DNA of 64,000 bases from Ectobius pallidus. Taxonomy: Eukaryota; Arthropoda; Insecta; Blattodea; Ectobiidae. This document shows positions 1 to 9,874 of this stretch, piece by piece. The first letter of the stretch is position 1. Each line of letters opens with the position of its first letter. The translations under genes and the position numbers were made by a program. The notes under the pieces were generated by a model. That model saw nothing but the letters and a program-made list of their open reading frames with translations, was not told the origin of the DNA and did no database searches. Location: assembly GCA_964059195.1 (NCBI GenBank), contig CAXKWD010000003.1, positions 21,372,606 to 21,436,605 of the forward strand, read 5' to 3'.

Positions 1-65
1 TGAGAAATGGGTTCATCTCGAATTGACAGTGTAAATATTTATATTTTAAAAATGGATTCATAATA

Positions 66-178
66 TAGTGGCATTTATGGTCGAATCGTTAAGATGAATG
101 GCTGTGGGATAAATGGTCCAGGTTCAATCCCGGGTAACGGCAGAGGACTTTTAAACTCGACTTGTTCGAGTTGTTTCT
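66..178 (+). mobile_element. tRNA-derived SINE-like fragment
   Basis: A box-B-like sequence (GGTTCAATCCCGGG, about 122-135) lies roughly 40 bases downstream of an A-box-like stretch (GGTCGAATCGTTAAGATG, about 78-95). This matches the internal RNA polymerase III promoter of tRNA-derived SINEs. No cloverleaf folds cleanly and no flanking duplication was found, so it is read as a diverged SINE head rather than a tRNA gene. Confidence 0.45.
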
Positions 179-214
179 TGTTTCGATTGTTTGGATGGTA
201 TATGGTTATTTAAC

Positions 215-419
215 GACGGGGATGTAATGCTGCTTAGGCCTGCGACCGTCAACAGTGTCCCGGAATTTTGTCCCGCAGGAGTTCTTTTACATGCCTGTAA
301 ATCTACAGACATGGGCCTGTCATATTTATGCATATATAAATGCAATCGACCTGGGCCGGGATCGAACCTGCAACCTTGGGCACAGAAAGCTAGTGTGATA
401 CTGAATGTGCACCCAGAAT

Positions 420-420
<1 letters not shown>
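215..420 (-). mobile_element. tRNA-derived SINE, minus strand
   Basis: On the minus strand a B-box-like motif (AAGGTTGCAGGTTCGATCCC, from about 360-379) is followed by a SINE-like body reaching back to about 215. The head end abuts the TA microsatellite at 422. The open frames crossing this region on both strands are by-products of the repeat and the TA tract. Confidence 0.5.

Positions 421-421
<1 letters not shown>

Positions 422-459
<38 letters not shown>
422..459. repeat. (TA)n microsatellite
   Basis: About 19 uninterrupted TA dinucleotides. It produces spurious Tyr-Ile repeat reading frames on both strands. Confidence 0.95.
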
Positions 460-467
<8 letters not shown>

Positions 468-610
468 AATGCATACACAAATTGTGTGCGGTTTTTATAT
501 ATGTCTATAATGTTACTGTTTTTCGTACAAAACATTATATCCTCTTACATAAATATGGTCTTAAATAGTATTTCTTTACATGACATAAACCTTTTCACAT
601 TATATTATAA

Positions 611-800
611 GAGAATGTTATAGGAGAAAAATTCCTCCGACACTGGGACTTGAACCCAGGACATTTGGCTATTCGCTCCAATGCTCTACCAACTGAGCTA
701 AGCCGGAGTTCAATTCACAGCGCCAGATGGAACCTTTCTCCTATAACATTCTCATGTAATGTCCAACAGAGACAATAATCTGTGGTTCATGAAAGCTTAT
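611..800 (-). mobile_element. tRNA-like unit inside a perfect 19-bp inverted repeat
   Basis: Minus strand 645-710 has a tRNA-like form: D-arm GCTCAGTTGGTAGAGC, a perfect T-arm (CTGGG TTCAAGT CCCAG) and an acceptor stem that mostly pairs (TCCGGC with GTCGGA). The anticodon arm has only four pairs and a nine-base loop, so a functional tRNA is unlikely. The unit is flanked by a perfect 19-bp inverted repeat, GAGAATGTTATAGGAGAAA, at 611-629 and reversed at 735-753. The tail runs on through ACAGAGACAATAATCTGTG. A second copy lies at 8789-8970 on the plus strand. Confidence 0.6.
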
Positions 801-1640
801 CTATTATATTATAGGCCTACGTTAGCTTTCGTATATTATTAGAGGCCTAATAAGAATTGTGTAATAAGTTAGTATACAACGTCAAGGGAAAAAAGGGAAA
901 AAAAAACATAATCAGCTAAAAGTATAAAACTGCTGGTCCTTATGTTGACTTGAGGGGATACATTTCGGCATTAGGCCATCTTCAGCCCTTAAAATGTAGT
1001 TTACATAGATGAGAAAGTAATGGAATCATATTTTTTTTCCTTTGATCCGTATTTGACAATAATACTATCAACCCGAGACCTTTCACTACAATTTCAATAA
1101 TAATTATCACCTAAAAGGAATATAGATTAAAGGTGAAAGTAATGGGAGATTATTTTCACCTGGCCTTTTAAAATCCCTAAAGAACAAAATAGAAATTATA
1201 GGGGTTACAAAGTGTTGTTGACTCATGCCCTTTTGAAATAAATTCAGTCATTGTGTGTAGTGAATGTTATTTTCTGTGCAATCTCTGTGTATTTATTTGA
1301 TGAAGCAATGACAACGAAGAAAGAAGAGTCTACTTGAATCTGCAAGAGCGACATCCATTCATGTTACGTAATTTTGTTGAAACGAAGCGCAACGAGAGAT
1401 GAAGTTACCTGCGTCCTCGGTGTGTGTTATTAGCTTATTAGCGAATATTTCTTTGAGCAATGCATTTCGCTTTACAAAAGCCGTGTGTTTTGCGAGTGGA
1501 ATAGTTTACTCTTGATTTTGCCTGTATGGGATTTATGCGAAATTACTTATTTACCTCGCGAAAAGAAAAGTACGTTTTAATGTATAGTACAACCGGCATA
1601 ATGGATGGTAGCAAAATGAACAAACAGTACTTAGCGAGTA
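801..1640. other. AT-rich sequence without a recognised gene
   Basis: No coding frame of note. A short motif, TTCGGCATTAGGCCATCTTC (about 964-983), has a close relative at 13528-13550 (TTCGGCTATTCAGCCATCTT), so part of this stretch is probably an old dispersed repeat. A TAGGCCTA octamer is at 812-819. Confidence 0.5.
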
Positions 1641-2372
1641 GAGGCCCGTAGTCAGAATTCAAAATCAGGGTGGGCAAAATGTCTGTCTCTCAGGATGGGC
1701 TGGAAATATGTTATGGAAGAATATTGAATTTGGGCTTGATGTAGAATAAAAACCATCAACTCCATAATAGCATGCACAGTTAATGTTAACTGATAGTTGT
1801 TTCCTAATATGGCACTCACTTAGGTAGGCCTACTGGAGAGTACTTCAATTCAAAGCACAGAAAGTGTCCTTAAGCTTTCCTTTATAGGCCCACATAAGAA
1901 ATTTTAAAAAATCTAGTAAAGCTGAATATTACTCTCCTTCAAAAGGTTGAATTTTCTGAGAATCTTTTTCCATTTTCATGTCCTTTTTTCTGCTCTTCTC
2001 AAATGCTAAAAACTAGTTTAGCCATTCTTAGGTGAGACATGGTAAGTCTTCGAGGCCTGTTAATTCTGTTAGGACAGAGAAACTACATTCAAAAGTTCTC
2101 ACTGCTGCTAAACACATTGTAACAACGCTCAAAGGCTTTCCAATTCTTGTCCATGATATCTATCAAAGTGTAGAGATTTTTCAATGCTTTTCTTATCCAA
2201 GAAGTTCTTTGCAATGCTCGTATCGTCTATCCCTTGCAATATTAATGGGCTAATAAATTAATTGGAATGAAGAAGATGCTTTCTTTTAAGCATTAGGCCT
2301 ACTGAAAAGAAAGTTTGAGGGTACGGACTCAGGGTGGGGAGCCCACCCTGCCCCCCCTCTGGCTACGGGCGT
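1641..2372. mobile_element. Degenerate DNA element with GCCCGTAGCCAG-type ends
   Basis: The left end reads GGCCCGTAGTCAG and the right end CTGGCTACGGGC, an imperfect inverted repeat; a G/C-rich block (CAGGGTGGGGAGCCCACCCTG) sits just inside the right end and a related CAGGGTGGGC inside the left. This is the same style of terminus as the hAT-like elements at 4144, 4820 and 28508. A target duplication is not clear (GCGAGTAG versus GTGAGTAA at best). A 73-codon frame inside (2032-2253) is not recognisable. Confidence 0.5.
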
Positions 2373-2399
2373 GAGTAAGTACGGAACGTTCTGTTTTAT

Positions 2400-2666
2400 C
2401 TCGTCGAGGAAATATGACCTCTAGTGCTAGTCCGGGGTATAAATCCCGATCATTTATTGTGCTCAATGCTAAAAGCGATTACAATGTTTTGAAGAGAAGA
2501 CGAGTTTTTGTGCAATTTATACGAATAGTATAGTCTTGAAGAGAAGGCAGATTTACAGTAGGTAACGGATAAGCGATTTGGGCTACATGAAATAACGATT
2601 CCCCTGCTCTGAAGAGAAACCATGGACAGCACTAAAGAGAGGAAATTCTACAGCTTCAAAGTTAAG
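2400..2666 (+). other. Candidate first exon with start codon and splice donor
   Basis: An ATG at 2622 in good context (AAACCATGG) opens 15 codons, MDSTKERKFYSFKVK, ending at 2666 and followed at once by a consensus 5' splice site, AAG|GTAAGT. An in-frame TGA at 2608 lies upstream, so the ATG is the natural start. Upstream sequence to about 2400 is unique in the window and could be 5' UTR. I do not recognise the peptide and no continuation exon was found here. It could also be a chance match or an exon of a large transposon. Confidence 0.3.
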
Positions 2667-3084
2667 GTAAGTTTAATTCAGTTTATTCAGAACAGTAAAT
2701 AACTTAATTTTAATAATTTCATTTCATTTATTCCATCAAGTCATGTACATGGTACAGTGACATAGGAAACGTCATAGAAATAATACAATAACATAAATAA
2801 TGATGAAATGTGAAATTGAAGTTATGAGCTATAAATGTAAATACCCTAAAAGCAAATGAAATATAAAAGTAAAGTTGTAAATTATAAATGGCAACATACT
2901 TAGATTTGCCCTTTAAAATATTCAAAATAGTCAATTTAGAGAAGGCTTTATTTTAAAAAAAAATGGTGGCTATAGATGAATAGATGACTATAGTCCAGTT
3001 ATTCATTGCATGGCCAGGCGACTTCAAAGTAATAAACCGTTAAGTCGGTGTTTCTTTATGTTAATAATTGATCTGACTACACTA

Positions 3085-3320
3085 AATTGTGATATAGCTG
3101 TTGATGAATGATAAAGAATACGATTTTTATCGATCACTAAGAAGGCATGAAGACAATTTTATGAAAATTAACCCTATTTCGCTTCTTTATTGGCTTATGA
3201 GCACCATATTATAATGAATTTAATGCCCTGTAACATACACATTTTACATCATAGAGCAAAATTCTCAAGTTGCTTGTCTATGTCCCTTCTATACAAAGGC
3301 AAAATACGTCGGTGTTATAT
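3085..3320 (+). repeat. Dispersed repeat, copy of the 13766-14295 MITE interior
   Basis: This segment aligns by eye with 14040-14290, sharing TCGATCACTAAGAAGGCATG, TTAACCCTATTTCGCTTC and TTGCTTGTCTATGTCCC in the same order and spacing. The terminal part present in the other copy has decayed here. Bases 2680-3085 upstream show no recognisable feature. Confidence 0.8.
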
Positions 3321-3389
3321 CACCTGACACTGTGAAATCAGAGTGCTCAGCAATAAACGTATTATTCAGTTACAAACGATAGTGTAGAC

Positions 3390-3632
3390 CAGCGTTTCTC
3401 AACCTTTTTGAACCCGAGGAAATATCTACAAAATTTTACGGGCCCCTAATTTTACATACCATTTTTAAAAGAAGGCCTATATTCTTAATATTTGGGGTAG
3501 GCTATTAATTATAGGTCATTATAACGAAATATGTGGATTTTTTTTAATTCTTTACTTTCCACTTGCTTTATGATATTTTTAAATTAGCCTATGTCTGCGG
3601 ACCACTGGTGGTCCATAGGTTGAGAAACGCTG
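3390..3632. mobile_element. hAT MITE with 8-bp TSD GTGTAGAC (copy 1)
   Basis: Termini are CAGCGTTTCTCAACCTTTTT and its complement ending GGTTGAGAAACGCTG, flanked by perfect 8-bp direct repeats GTGTAGAC (3382-3389 and 3633-3640). CAG...CTG ends containing TTCTCAACC with 8-bp duplications are typical of hAT-superfamily non-autonomous elements. The 243-bp length leaves no room for a transposase. A second copy lies at 46709-46954. Confidence 0.93.
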
Positions 3633-3759
3633 GTGTAGACCATGTAATTGCCCAGTATAGTCCTGCATTTTGTTTCCGCGAAACGAAACATAGTGTTTCT
3701 TCTTGATTTTGACAGTGTTTGAAGGAAACAAATTTTGAACGGTTTTTATGGTATTGATT

Positions 3760-3890
3760 AGCCGTTGCAGCAGGGAAACCAAGAAAGAACCCAGGTTTAA
3801 TTGGCCGACAACGGAGTCTGAAGCCGGGATCTCCCGAATACGAGTGCAAGACGTTGCCGTCTCGGCCATTTCGCTCGGTTCTCAACTTAT
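3760..3890 (-). mobile_element. tRNA-derived SINE, minus strand
   Basis: Read on the minus strand: A box TGGCCGAGACGGCAACG, then a decayed B-box region (GAGATCCCGGCTTCAG) followed by TGGGTTCTTTCTTGG. A related copy is at 58050-58185. The overlapping reading frames near 3579-4074 are fragments of this and have no recognisable domain. Bases 3900-4097 show nothing further. Confidence 0.6.
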
Positions 3891-4143
3891 TCCTAACGTG
3901 CAACAACCACTTAAAACAGTGGATGTCTCAGATGAATGGGTTGCATATCTTCACGGCGATTTCACATGTCCTCGACAGCGCAAACCTGATAACGATATCA
4001 TCTCGGTTTCTGCAAGGCTTTGCGAATTAACTAGAGTGATAATGAATTCATATCTAAAGAATTTTACCTCCTAATGCCCTCAAAAATAATCCTATATCTT
4101 ATACTTACTTATTTACTTACTTACTTACTCACTCAATGGCAAT

Positions 4144-4471
4144 CATAGGCGTAACCAGGCCGACCATATGGGGGGGGGGTTATAACGTCCGCGGGGTATG
4201 GAATATCCCCCAGGGAGAGGGGGTCCGGGGGTCCTCCCCCGGAAAATTTTAAAAATTAAGATGTACAATAACGAGTTTTAAGTTTCCGGGGGTCCTCCCC
4301 TGGAAAATTTTAAAAACTAAGATGCACAATAACGAGTTTTAAGCTTCCCACGCTTTATACTCGTATTAAGTAATTTATAAGCAGAATTAAAAAAATTATA
4401 CAATTTTCCTTTTTTTAATCAATGGGGGGAGGGTTCAAACCCCCAAACCCCCCCCCCTCGTTACGCCTCTG
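4144..4471. mobile_element. hAT-like MITE, TSD ATGGCAAT
   Basis: Ends are CATAGGCGTAACCAGG and CGTTACGCCTCTG, with perfect 8-bp duplications ATGGCAAT at 4136-4143 and 4472-4479. The interior holds two copies of a tandem unit of about 65 bp beginning at a GC-rich palindromic motif (CGGGGGTCCTCCCCCGG). It sits inside a minus-strand LINE tail. The 4820-5216 element is a close relative. Confidence 0.93.
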
Positions 4472-4819
4472 ATGGCAATAGACAATTCCTAAGCAAGCTA
4501 AAGGAAAATGATCTATTTTATTGAACCCGAAGGTTCATTTCCGCGCTTACCTGAGCCCGGCATTCAACCCTATTCTGTGTAACTCCATCCAACTACCCCT
4601 CTCAAATCCTAATCCATCCTAATATTGTCCTCCTACCTGCGTCTAGGTCTTCCAAGTGGTCTTTTCCAGGTCTCCCCGTCAATATTTTTGAGACATGTCT
4701 TCCCATGCGTGCAACATGTCCAGCCCATTTCATCCTTCGTGATTTAATTAGCCTTACTATATCCGGTGACGAGTACAGGTTATGAAGCTCATCATTATGC
4801 AGTTTTCTCCAGTCTCCAT

Positions 4820-5216
4820 CATAGGCGTAACCAGGCCGACCATATGGGGGGGGTTATAACATCCGCGGGGTCTGGGGTGTATGGAATACCCCCCAGGGAG
4901 AGGGGGGTTCGGGGGCCCTCCCCCGGAAAATTTTAAAAATCAAGATGCAAAATAACGAGTTTTAAGCTTCCGGGGGTCTCCCCCGGAAAAATTAAAAAAA
5001 TTAAGATGAAAAATAACGAGTTTTAAGCTTCCGGGGGTTCGCCCCCGGAAAATTTTAAAAATTAAGACGCAAAATAACGAGTTTTAAGCTTCCCACGCTT
5101 TATACTTGCATTAAGTAATTTATGGGCAGACTTAAAAAAATTATATAATTTTCCTTTTTTTAATCAATGGGGGGGGGGTTCAAAGCCCCAAACCCCCCCC
5201 CCTCGGTACGCCTATG
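4820..5216. mobile_element. hAT-like MITE, TSD GTCTCCAT
   Basis: Ends CATAGGCGTAACCAGG and CTCGGTACGCCTATG are bordered by perfect 8-bp repeats GTCTCCAT (4812-4819 and 5217-5224). It is closely related to 4144-4471 but has three rather than two copies of the internal unit of about 65 bp, each starting at the CCGGGGG...CCCCCGG motif. Length differences between the two copies therefore come mainly from unit number. Confidence 0.93.
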
Positions 5217-5702
5217 GTCTCCATTCATTTATCTGTTTTCGAACACTCATATTATGTTCTTCCCGAAGAGTAAGCGACCATGTCTCACATCCATATAATA
5301 AACCGGCAGGATAATTGTCTTATATTTTTATTTTTAGGTTTCTAGACACAAGACGAGAAGATAAAAGTTTCTGAACTGCATAAAAGCAGGATTTTCCTGA
5401 TTTGAATCTACACTTAAGTTCGGCCTTAATATTATTTGTGTCTTTAATTATTGCTCTCAGATATTTTAATTTATCCACTTGTTCGAACGATTTTGCGGCT
5501 ATTCTAATATTTTGTAGGGCATTATTTTGACTCATCATGTAGTTAGTTTTTTCTTTATTAATTTCCTATCCAACATTCCTGCAGACATCGTAAAGACTCT
5601 CTGAATTTCTCTTCATTGTCTTCGCCCAACAGACAAACATTATCTGCATAATCTAAAATAGGGTGAATATCATTTAGTTCTACGCCTATGAAACAGGTTA
5701 TC

Positions 5703-6345
5703 TACACACAACAATTTGCAATTTTTATTGGTTTTTCTATAAACTTTTACAATGCATTAAATATAAAAGATCCTATTTTGTAGTTATTAACAAGCATATA
5801 TGATTTTTTAAACAGATATCTTGAATTTACTTTAAAAAATATACAACAATTATTTAAAAAGAAATGAAGGTTTACGGGTTTGAATATATTAAATAAAATA
5901 CACTTATACAGTTTTTTAAAATACAGTTTTTTAAAAATTAAAATTTTCACACAACTTACAGCAAGTAACTTTTTAAAAAAATAGACTTGTAGCTACAGTA
6001 GCTTCTAGATGAGCGCACCCAAAGTTAAAAAAAAAAATGAAAAAATAACATTAAAGTTTTACAATGTTGGGACAATACCCTAGAACTTCCCAGTTCCATA
6101 TTATGTATCTTTATGTGGAATTAAAACTGTATTAAAATTATTTTTCAAAGTTACTTCTAGTATGTCATGTGAAATGTTGAATGAATGAAAAAAAGTTGAA
6201 TATTTTAAAAGCAAATTCAAGATATAGATAAAAAAATCATATATGGTTTTTGATAACTCCAAAATAAGACCTCTTATATTTAATGCATTGTAAAAGTGTT
6301 GTAGAACAAGTAAAAATTTCAAATTGTTGTGTGCAGTGGTTCGTG
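5703..6345. mobile_element. Element with roughly 190-bp terminal inverted repeats
   Basis: The left arm (5703-5890) and the reverse complement of the right arm (6150-6345) share CACAACAATTTG, CTTTTACAATGCATTAAATA and CATATATGATTTTTT in order. No transposase is encoded and the short open frames are AT-rich noise. It lies at the 5' break point of the LINE at 4098-5702. A target duplication was not resolved. Confidence 0.72.
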
Positions 6346-6409
6346 AATTAAGAGTCCCATTTTAACATTGGCGAGATAGGCTGTTCCGACTTTCCTTAAA
6401 GCCAAATAA

Positions 6410-6475
6410 TTATTTTACTGTTAAATAAATGATTTAAACAAAACAAGACAGTTGAGTAAATAGGGGCACCTGCTA
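6410..6475 (+). mobile_element. Helitron 3'-end remnant
   Basis: Ends GGGGCACCTGCTAGT, matching the 3' end at 19860-19904 and related to 38670-38709, but most of the terminal hairpin is missing. Upstream it shares TAAATAAATGATTTAAACAA with 19830 and 48175. Confidence 0.55.
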
Positions 6476-6559
6476 GTTCTAAACAATTTTTAAAATGTAT
6501 GACAGATTGCCTACTTAGTTTGATGTTAATATTTTGACCCCTACATTGGAAATTAATGC

Positions 6560-7345
6560 ATAAAAAATGTAATTTTGGTCATGAAACGTCAAAATAATGC
6601 GCTACAAATTAATAGCCGGTAAATCGCTCGAACAAGTGGAGGAATTCTAATATATGGGAGCAATAATTATTGTAGACACAAATAATATTAAGGCAGAAGT
6701 TAAGTGTAGACTCAAATCAGGAAATGCTTGTTTATATGCAGTTCAGAAACTCTTATCTTCTCGTCTTCTGTCCAGAAATCTAAAAATAAAGATTTATAAG
6801 ACCATTATCCTGCCGGTTGTATTATATGGATATGAGACATGATCGCTTACTCTTCGGGAAGAACATAATCTGAGAGTGTTCAAAAACGGTGCTTAGGAAA
6901 ATATTTGGACCTAAGAGAGATGAAAATGGGGATTGGAAAAAACTGCATAACGACGAGCTTCATAACCTGTACTAGTCACGGGATGTAGGTCTAGTAAGGG
7001 TAATTAAATCACGGAGGATGAAATGGGCTGGACATGGTGCGCGCAAGGGAAAAGTAATACATAATTATGAATAAAAAAATATTAACTGGGAGACTCTAAG
7101 GGAAAAGACCACTTGGAAGACCTAGACGTAGGTGGGAGGACAATATTAGGCTATATTTAAGAGAAGTAGGATTTGAGAAGGATGGTTGGATGGAGTTAGC
7201 ACAGTTTAGGGTTGAATGGCGGGCTCAGGTAAGCGCTCTAATGAACCTTCGGGTTGCATAACATAGCATACTGGGTATATAATATTCCTTATCTTGCTTA
7301 GGAATTGTCTATTACCATTGAGTAAGGGAGCAAGTAATAACTACA
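6560..7345 (+). mobile_element. LINE fragment (RTE-like), 5'-truncated and decayed
   Basis: Aligns with 9940-10680 and 18364-19110. Recognisable blocks are KSGNACLYAVQKLLSSRL and IYKTIILPVVLYGYET (6654-6842, with a Y where the other copies have C), then KIFGPKRDENGDW and GRPRRRWEDN-like coding. Stops and frameshifts break the frame throughout. The 3' end reads GGAATTGTCTATTACCATTG followed by AGTAAG-type repeats. Confidence 0.85.
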
Positions 7346-7662
7346 TCGTGTAGGTACATATCATTTGTGTAAGGAAACATTATCTTTGACATTGCAAAAC
7401 TCGTATTATTGACATTTTCGTAATCGTTGTGCTCAGTGGGAAAATTAACAACACTCCACGTCAACAAACCATGTCAGCTGATTATGAGGAGAATGGTCCT
7501 GCGGCGAATTCCATGTTTCTCGTGCAAGTTCAGCTCTACGGAAGAACTACTTTTTGTTCTTTTTAAATTTCTTTCTGTGGTCTTTTTTTGTACGCCTTTG
7601 TGTGAAGTTCAGTGGCGTGCGCAACACTAACAAGAAAAGGTACGATTTTGAAAATATGTAAT
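7346..7662. other. Unassigned sequence
   Basis: No repeat or coding signature recognised. A 67-codon frame at 7427-7630 is cysteine- and phenylalanine-rich but matches nothing I know. Confidence 0.4.
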
Positions 7663-7676
7663 ATAAATATATATTA

Positions 7677-7827
7677 ACTAAACTAAACTCCGTGGCGCTA
7701 CATCCCTGGAGGGACTTGGCCTACCACCCGACCGCTGCGTCATCTCCCGTAGGCAGATGGCAGGATTGGGGGGCATGTGGTCAGCATGCCGACACCCACG
7801 GCCGTTATTGGTGGTTTTCATGACCGG
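7677..7827 (-). mobile_element. Head-less SINE copy with 14-bp TSD
   Basis: Minus-strand copy of the tRNA SINE seen full length at 8036-8343 and 14644-14942, but starting at CCGGTCATGAAAACCACC and lacking the tRNA head. Perfect 14-bp duplications ATAAATATATATTA (7663-7676 and 7828-7841) show it inserted in this short form. The copy at 25533-25684 starts at the same base with its own TSD. Confidence 0.9.
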
Positions 7828-8035
7828 ATAAATATATATTACAAATCTTAAAATATGTTGGAAAATATTTTAAAATGTAAAAATATGTAACATCACGTAT
7901 CTATTTTAATCTAATTACCATTAAGATTTAGATTTAGATTTTTTAGCATAGTAAACAATTACACCTCTTTCTAATATACCTTGGTTTAACGTAATGTCCC
8001 TGGATTTAAAACTGTACACATCTTCGTTAATATTA

Positions 8036-8343
8036 ACTAACTCCGTGGCGCTAATATCCCAGAAGGGACAAGGCCTACCACCCGACCGGTGCGTCATCTA
8101 CCATAAGCAGTGGGCAGGATTGGGGTGGTCAGCATGCCGACACCCACGGCCGTTAATGGTGGTTTCCATGACCGGAGCCGCTACTTCTCAATCAAGTAGC
8201 TCCTCAATTTGAATCGCGAGGCTGAGTGCACCCATACCCGACCTCCTTACTCAGAAAAATCCGAGGTACCGGGGATCGAACCCGGGCCGACGGATCTGTA
8301 GTCAGCGACGCTAACCACAAGACCAGGTTGTGGCCGGCGGTCT
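8036..8343 (-). mobile_element. Full-length tRNA-derived SINE
   Basis: Minus strand: tRNA-like head with A box (TGTGGTTAGCGTCGCTGAC) and B box (GGGTTCGATCCCCGG), then a body containing GGTCGGGTATGGGTGCACTC, the internal CCGGTCATGGAAACCACC block and the end CCACGGAGTTAGTT. Flanks TTAATATTAA and TTAGTATTAA are a probable 10-bp TSD with one mismatch. Coding frames here are shadows of the SINE. Confidence 0.9.
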
Positions 8344-8428
8344 CCTTAGTATTAAATTACAATAATAATAATCCTAAAATCTAATGCCATTGGTCGAACA
8401 GTGATTGACTTCCATATAACTAGTAATA

Positions 8429-8430
<2 letters not shown>

Positions 8431-8465
<35 letters not shown>
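8431..8465. repeat. (TTA)n microsatellite
   Basis: About twelve TTA units; it generates a poly-leucine frame that is not a gene. Confidence 0.95.
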
Positions 8466-8788
8466 TTATTATACAACATTACAAATTATCAAACCTTACA
8501 AAATCTTTCATTATTATGTACTTCCTTCGAATGCCCCCAGACGAGCTGTTGCATTTATCAAGTTATCAACAAGAGAGAACAGGGAAATTTACAAATACGT
8601 AAAACAAATTAATACATAAACAAACAAAACACAGTTAAATGTAGCAATAATTCTCCCATAGGAGACCGTGATTCTGTTTGGCCGGTATATCGATTGTAGC
8701 CTAATGCAATAAAATTCTACGTGCTCATTTTGTGGATTGGTTATTGTCTTGTTTGTTTGTCCTAAAACCTTTTAAATTAAGAATATTA

Positions 8789-8969
8789 GAGAATACATGG
8801 ACAGAGGTTCCATCTGGGGCTGTCAAGAGAACTCTGGCTTAGCTAAGTTGGTAGAGCATTGGCTCGGAGTGCCTAAAGTTCTGGGTTCAAATCCCAGTGT
8901 CGGAGAAATTTGTCTCCTATAATATTCTCACGTAATGTCAAACAGAGACAATAATCTGTGCTTTATGAA

Positions 8970-8970
<1 letters not shown>
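8789..8970 (+). mobile_element. tRNA-like unit, second copy
   Basis: Plus-strand homologue of 611-800: GGTTCCATCTGG leader, then a tRNA-like body (GGCTTAGCTAAGTTGGTAGA; T-arm CTGGG TTCAAAT CCCAG; end GTGTCGGAGA), then TCTCCTATAATATTCTCACG and ACAGAGACAATAATCTGTG. The left inverted-repeat partner is present but diverged (GAGAATACATGGACAG). The same arrangement in two copies argues that the inverted repeat is part of the element. Confidence 0.7.

Positions 8971-8972
<2 letters not shown>

Positions 8973-9000
<28 letters not shown>
8973..9000. repeat. (AT)n microsatellite
   Basis: Fourteen AT units directly after the tRNA-like element. Confidence 0.95.
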
Positions 9001-9003
<3 letters not shown>

Positions 9004-9870
9004 CCTTTTAAATTAACTTTTACATGTGTTATTTTACCACAGAAATGTGTACTGCATGCTGTATTGATTATTCTGTAGAAAGCAAAATGTCAAAAAAATA
9101 GATGACATCAGGTTATCAGATGTCGCTCACCGAACGAGTAAACCTGTGCCAGCCCAACTTTATCGGTAGGAGGCCCTTGCCCTAAGGGAATGATAATGAA
9201 CTTATTTATTATTGTTATTATTGTTATTATTATTCCCAATATCTAAAGGGAAACTTGAATATACTGTCAGGTGTTTGAATGTATTTAAAATAAAAGTTTG
9301 TTCAATAGGCCTATTGATTATTTAATTTTATATGAAAGCAAAGCAAAATAGATTTCATGTTAAGATGACTTCTTCCCAAACCATCGTTTTCTACAAAAGA
9401 ATGCAATAGCATTGTTCATTAATCCGGAAATCTACACTGATTACGTTGAGCTTTAGGATAAGCTCTTTGCTACCTCCTAATAGAGCGTCTATTTCTTTGC
9501 TTTGCTATTTCTGAATTGAAGTATTTACTGAGGACAACACCAATAAGTAATGACTACAAATTGGTAATAACTACAATGCTGAAAGTCATTCTACATGTGT
9601 ACCAAGTCCACAAGACGACCAGCTTCTTTGTACTGTAGCTAGAGCAGAGCAAATGTTTCCTCAAATTGAGGGAAGCGAGGATCTGTCTGCTTACAGCTAA
9701 GTTGATCTTCACTGATTCACAGGTCTAAGGAGAGTAGGCAAAATAGTGTAAGGAGCAGTTCTACGAAAAGAGGTCTTCATAACACGAAAAAAAATTGGAA
9801 TATAACTAAGTCGTCCATTCTGGTAAAAAATGTAGTTCCATATTATTTTCAAATTATGACATAACCGCAA
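9001..9870. other. Unassigned sequence
   Basis: No coding or repeat signature beyond a TAGGCCTA octamer at 9306-9313 and a short TTA-rich tract near 9205-9235. Confidence 0.4.
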
Positions 9871-9874
9871 TCCA

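Larger units (their letters stand above)
4098..5702 (-). mobile_element. LINE fragment (RTE-like), split by two hAT MITEs
   Basis: Minus-strand remains of the commonest non-LTR retrotransposon in this window, in three pieces (about 4098-4143, 4472-4819, 5217-5702). The 3' end is a (TAAG)n tail preceded by ATTGCCATTGAGT. The 5' part encodes YADNVCLLGED-like sequence from the reverse-transcriptase active-site region and then the FKYLGA..I and KSGKSCFYAVQKLLSSRL blocks (5320-5538). Frameshifts and stops abound, so it is dead. Each interruption has a perfect TSD, which shows the LINE was here first. Confidence 0.88.

Noticed and set aside
645..710. Functional tRNA gene
   Set aside because: The T and D arms are good, but the anticodon stem has only four pairs with a nine-base loop, and the unit recurs at 8830-8907 with different anticodon-arm sequence, as SINE-like elements do.
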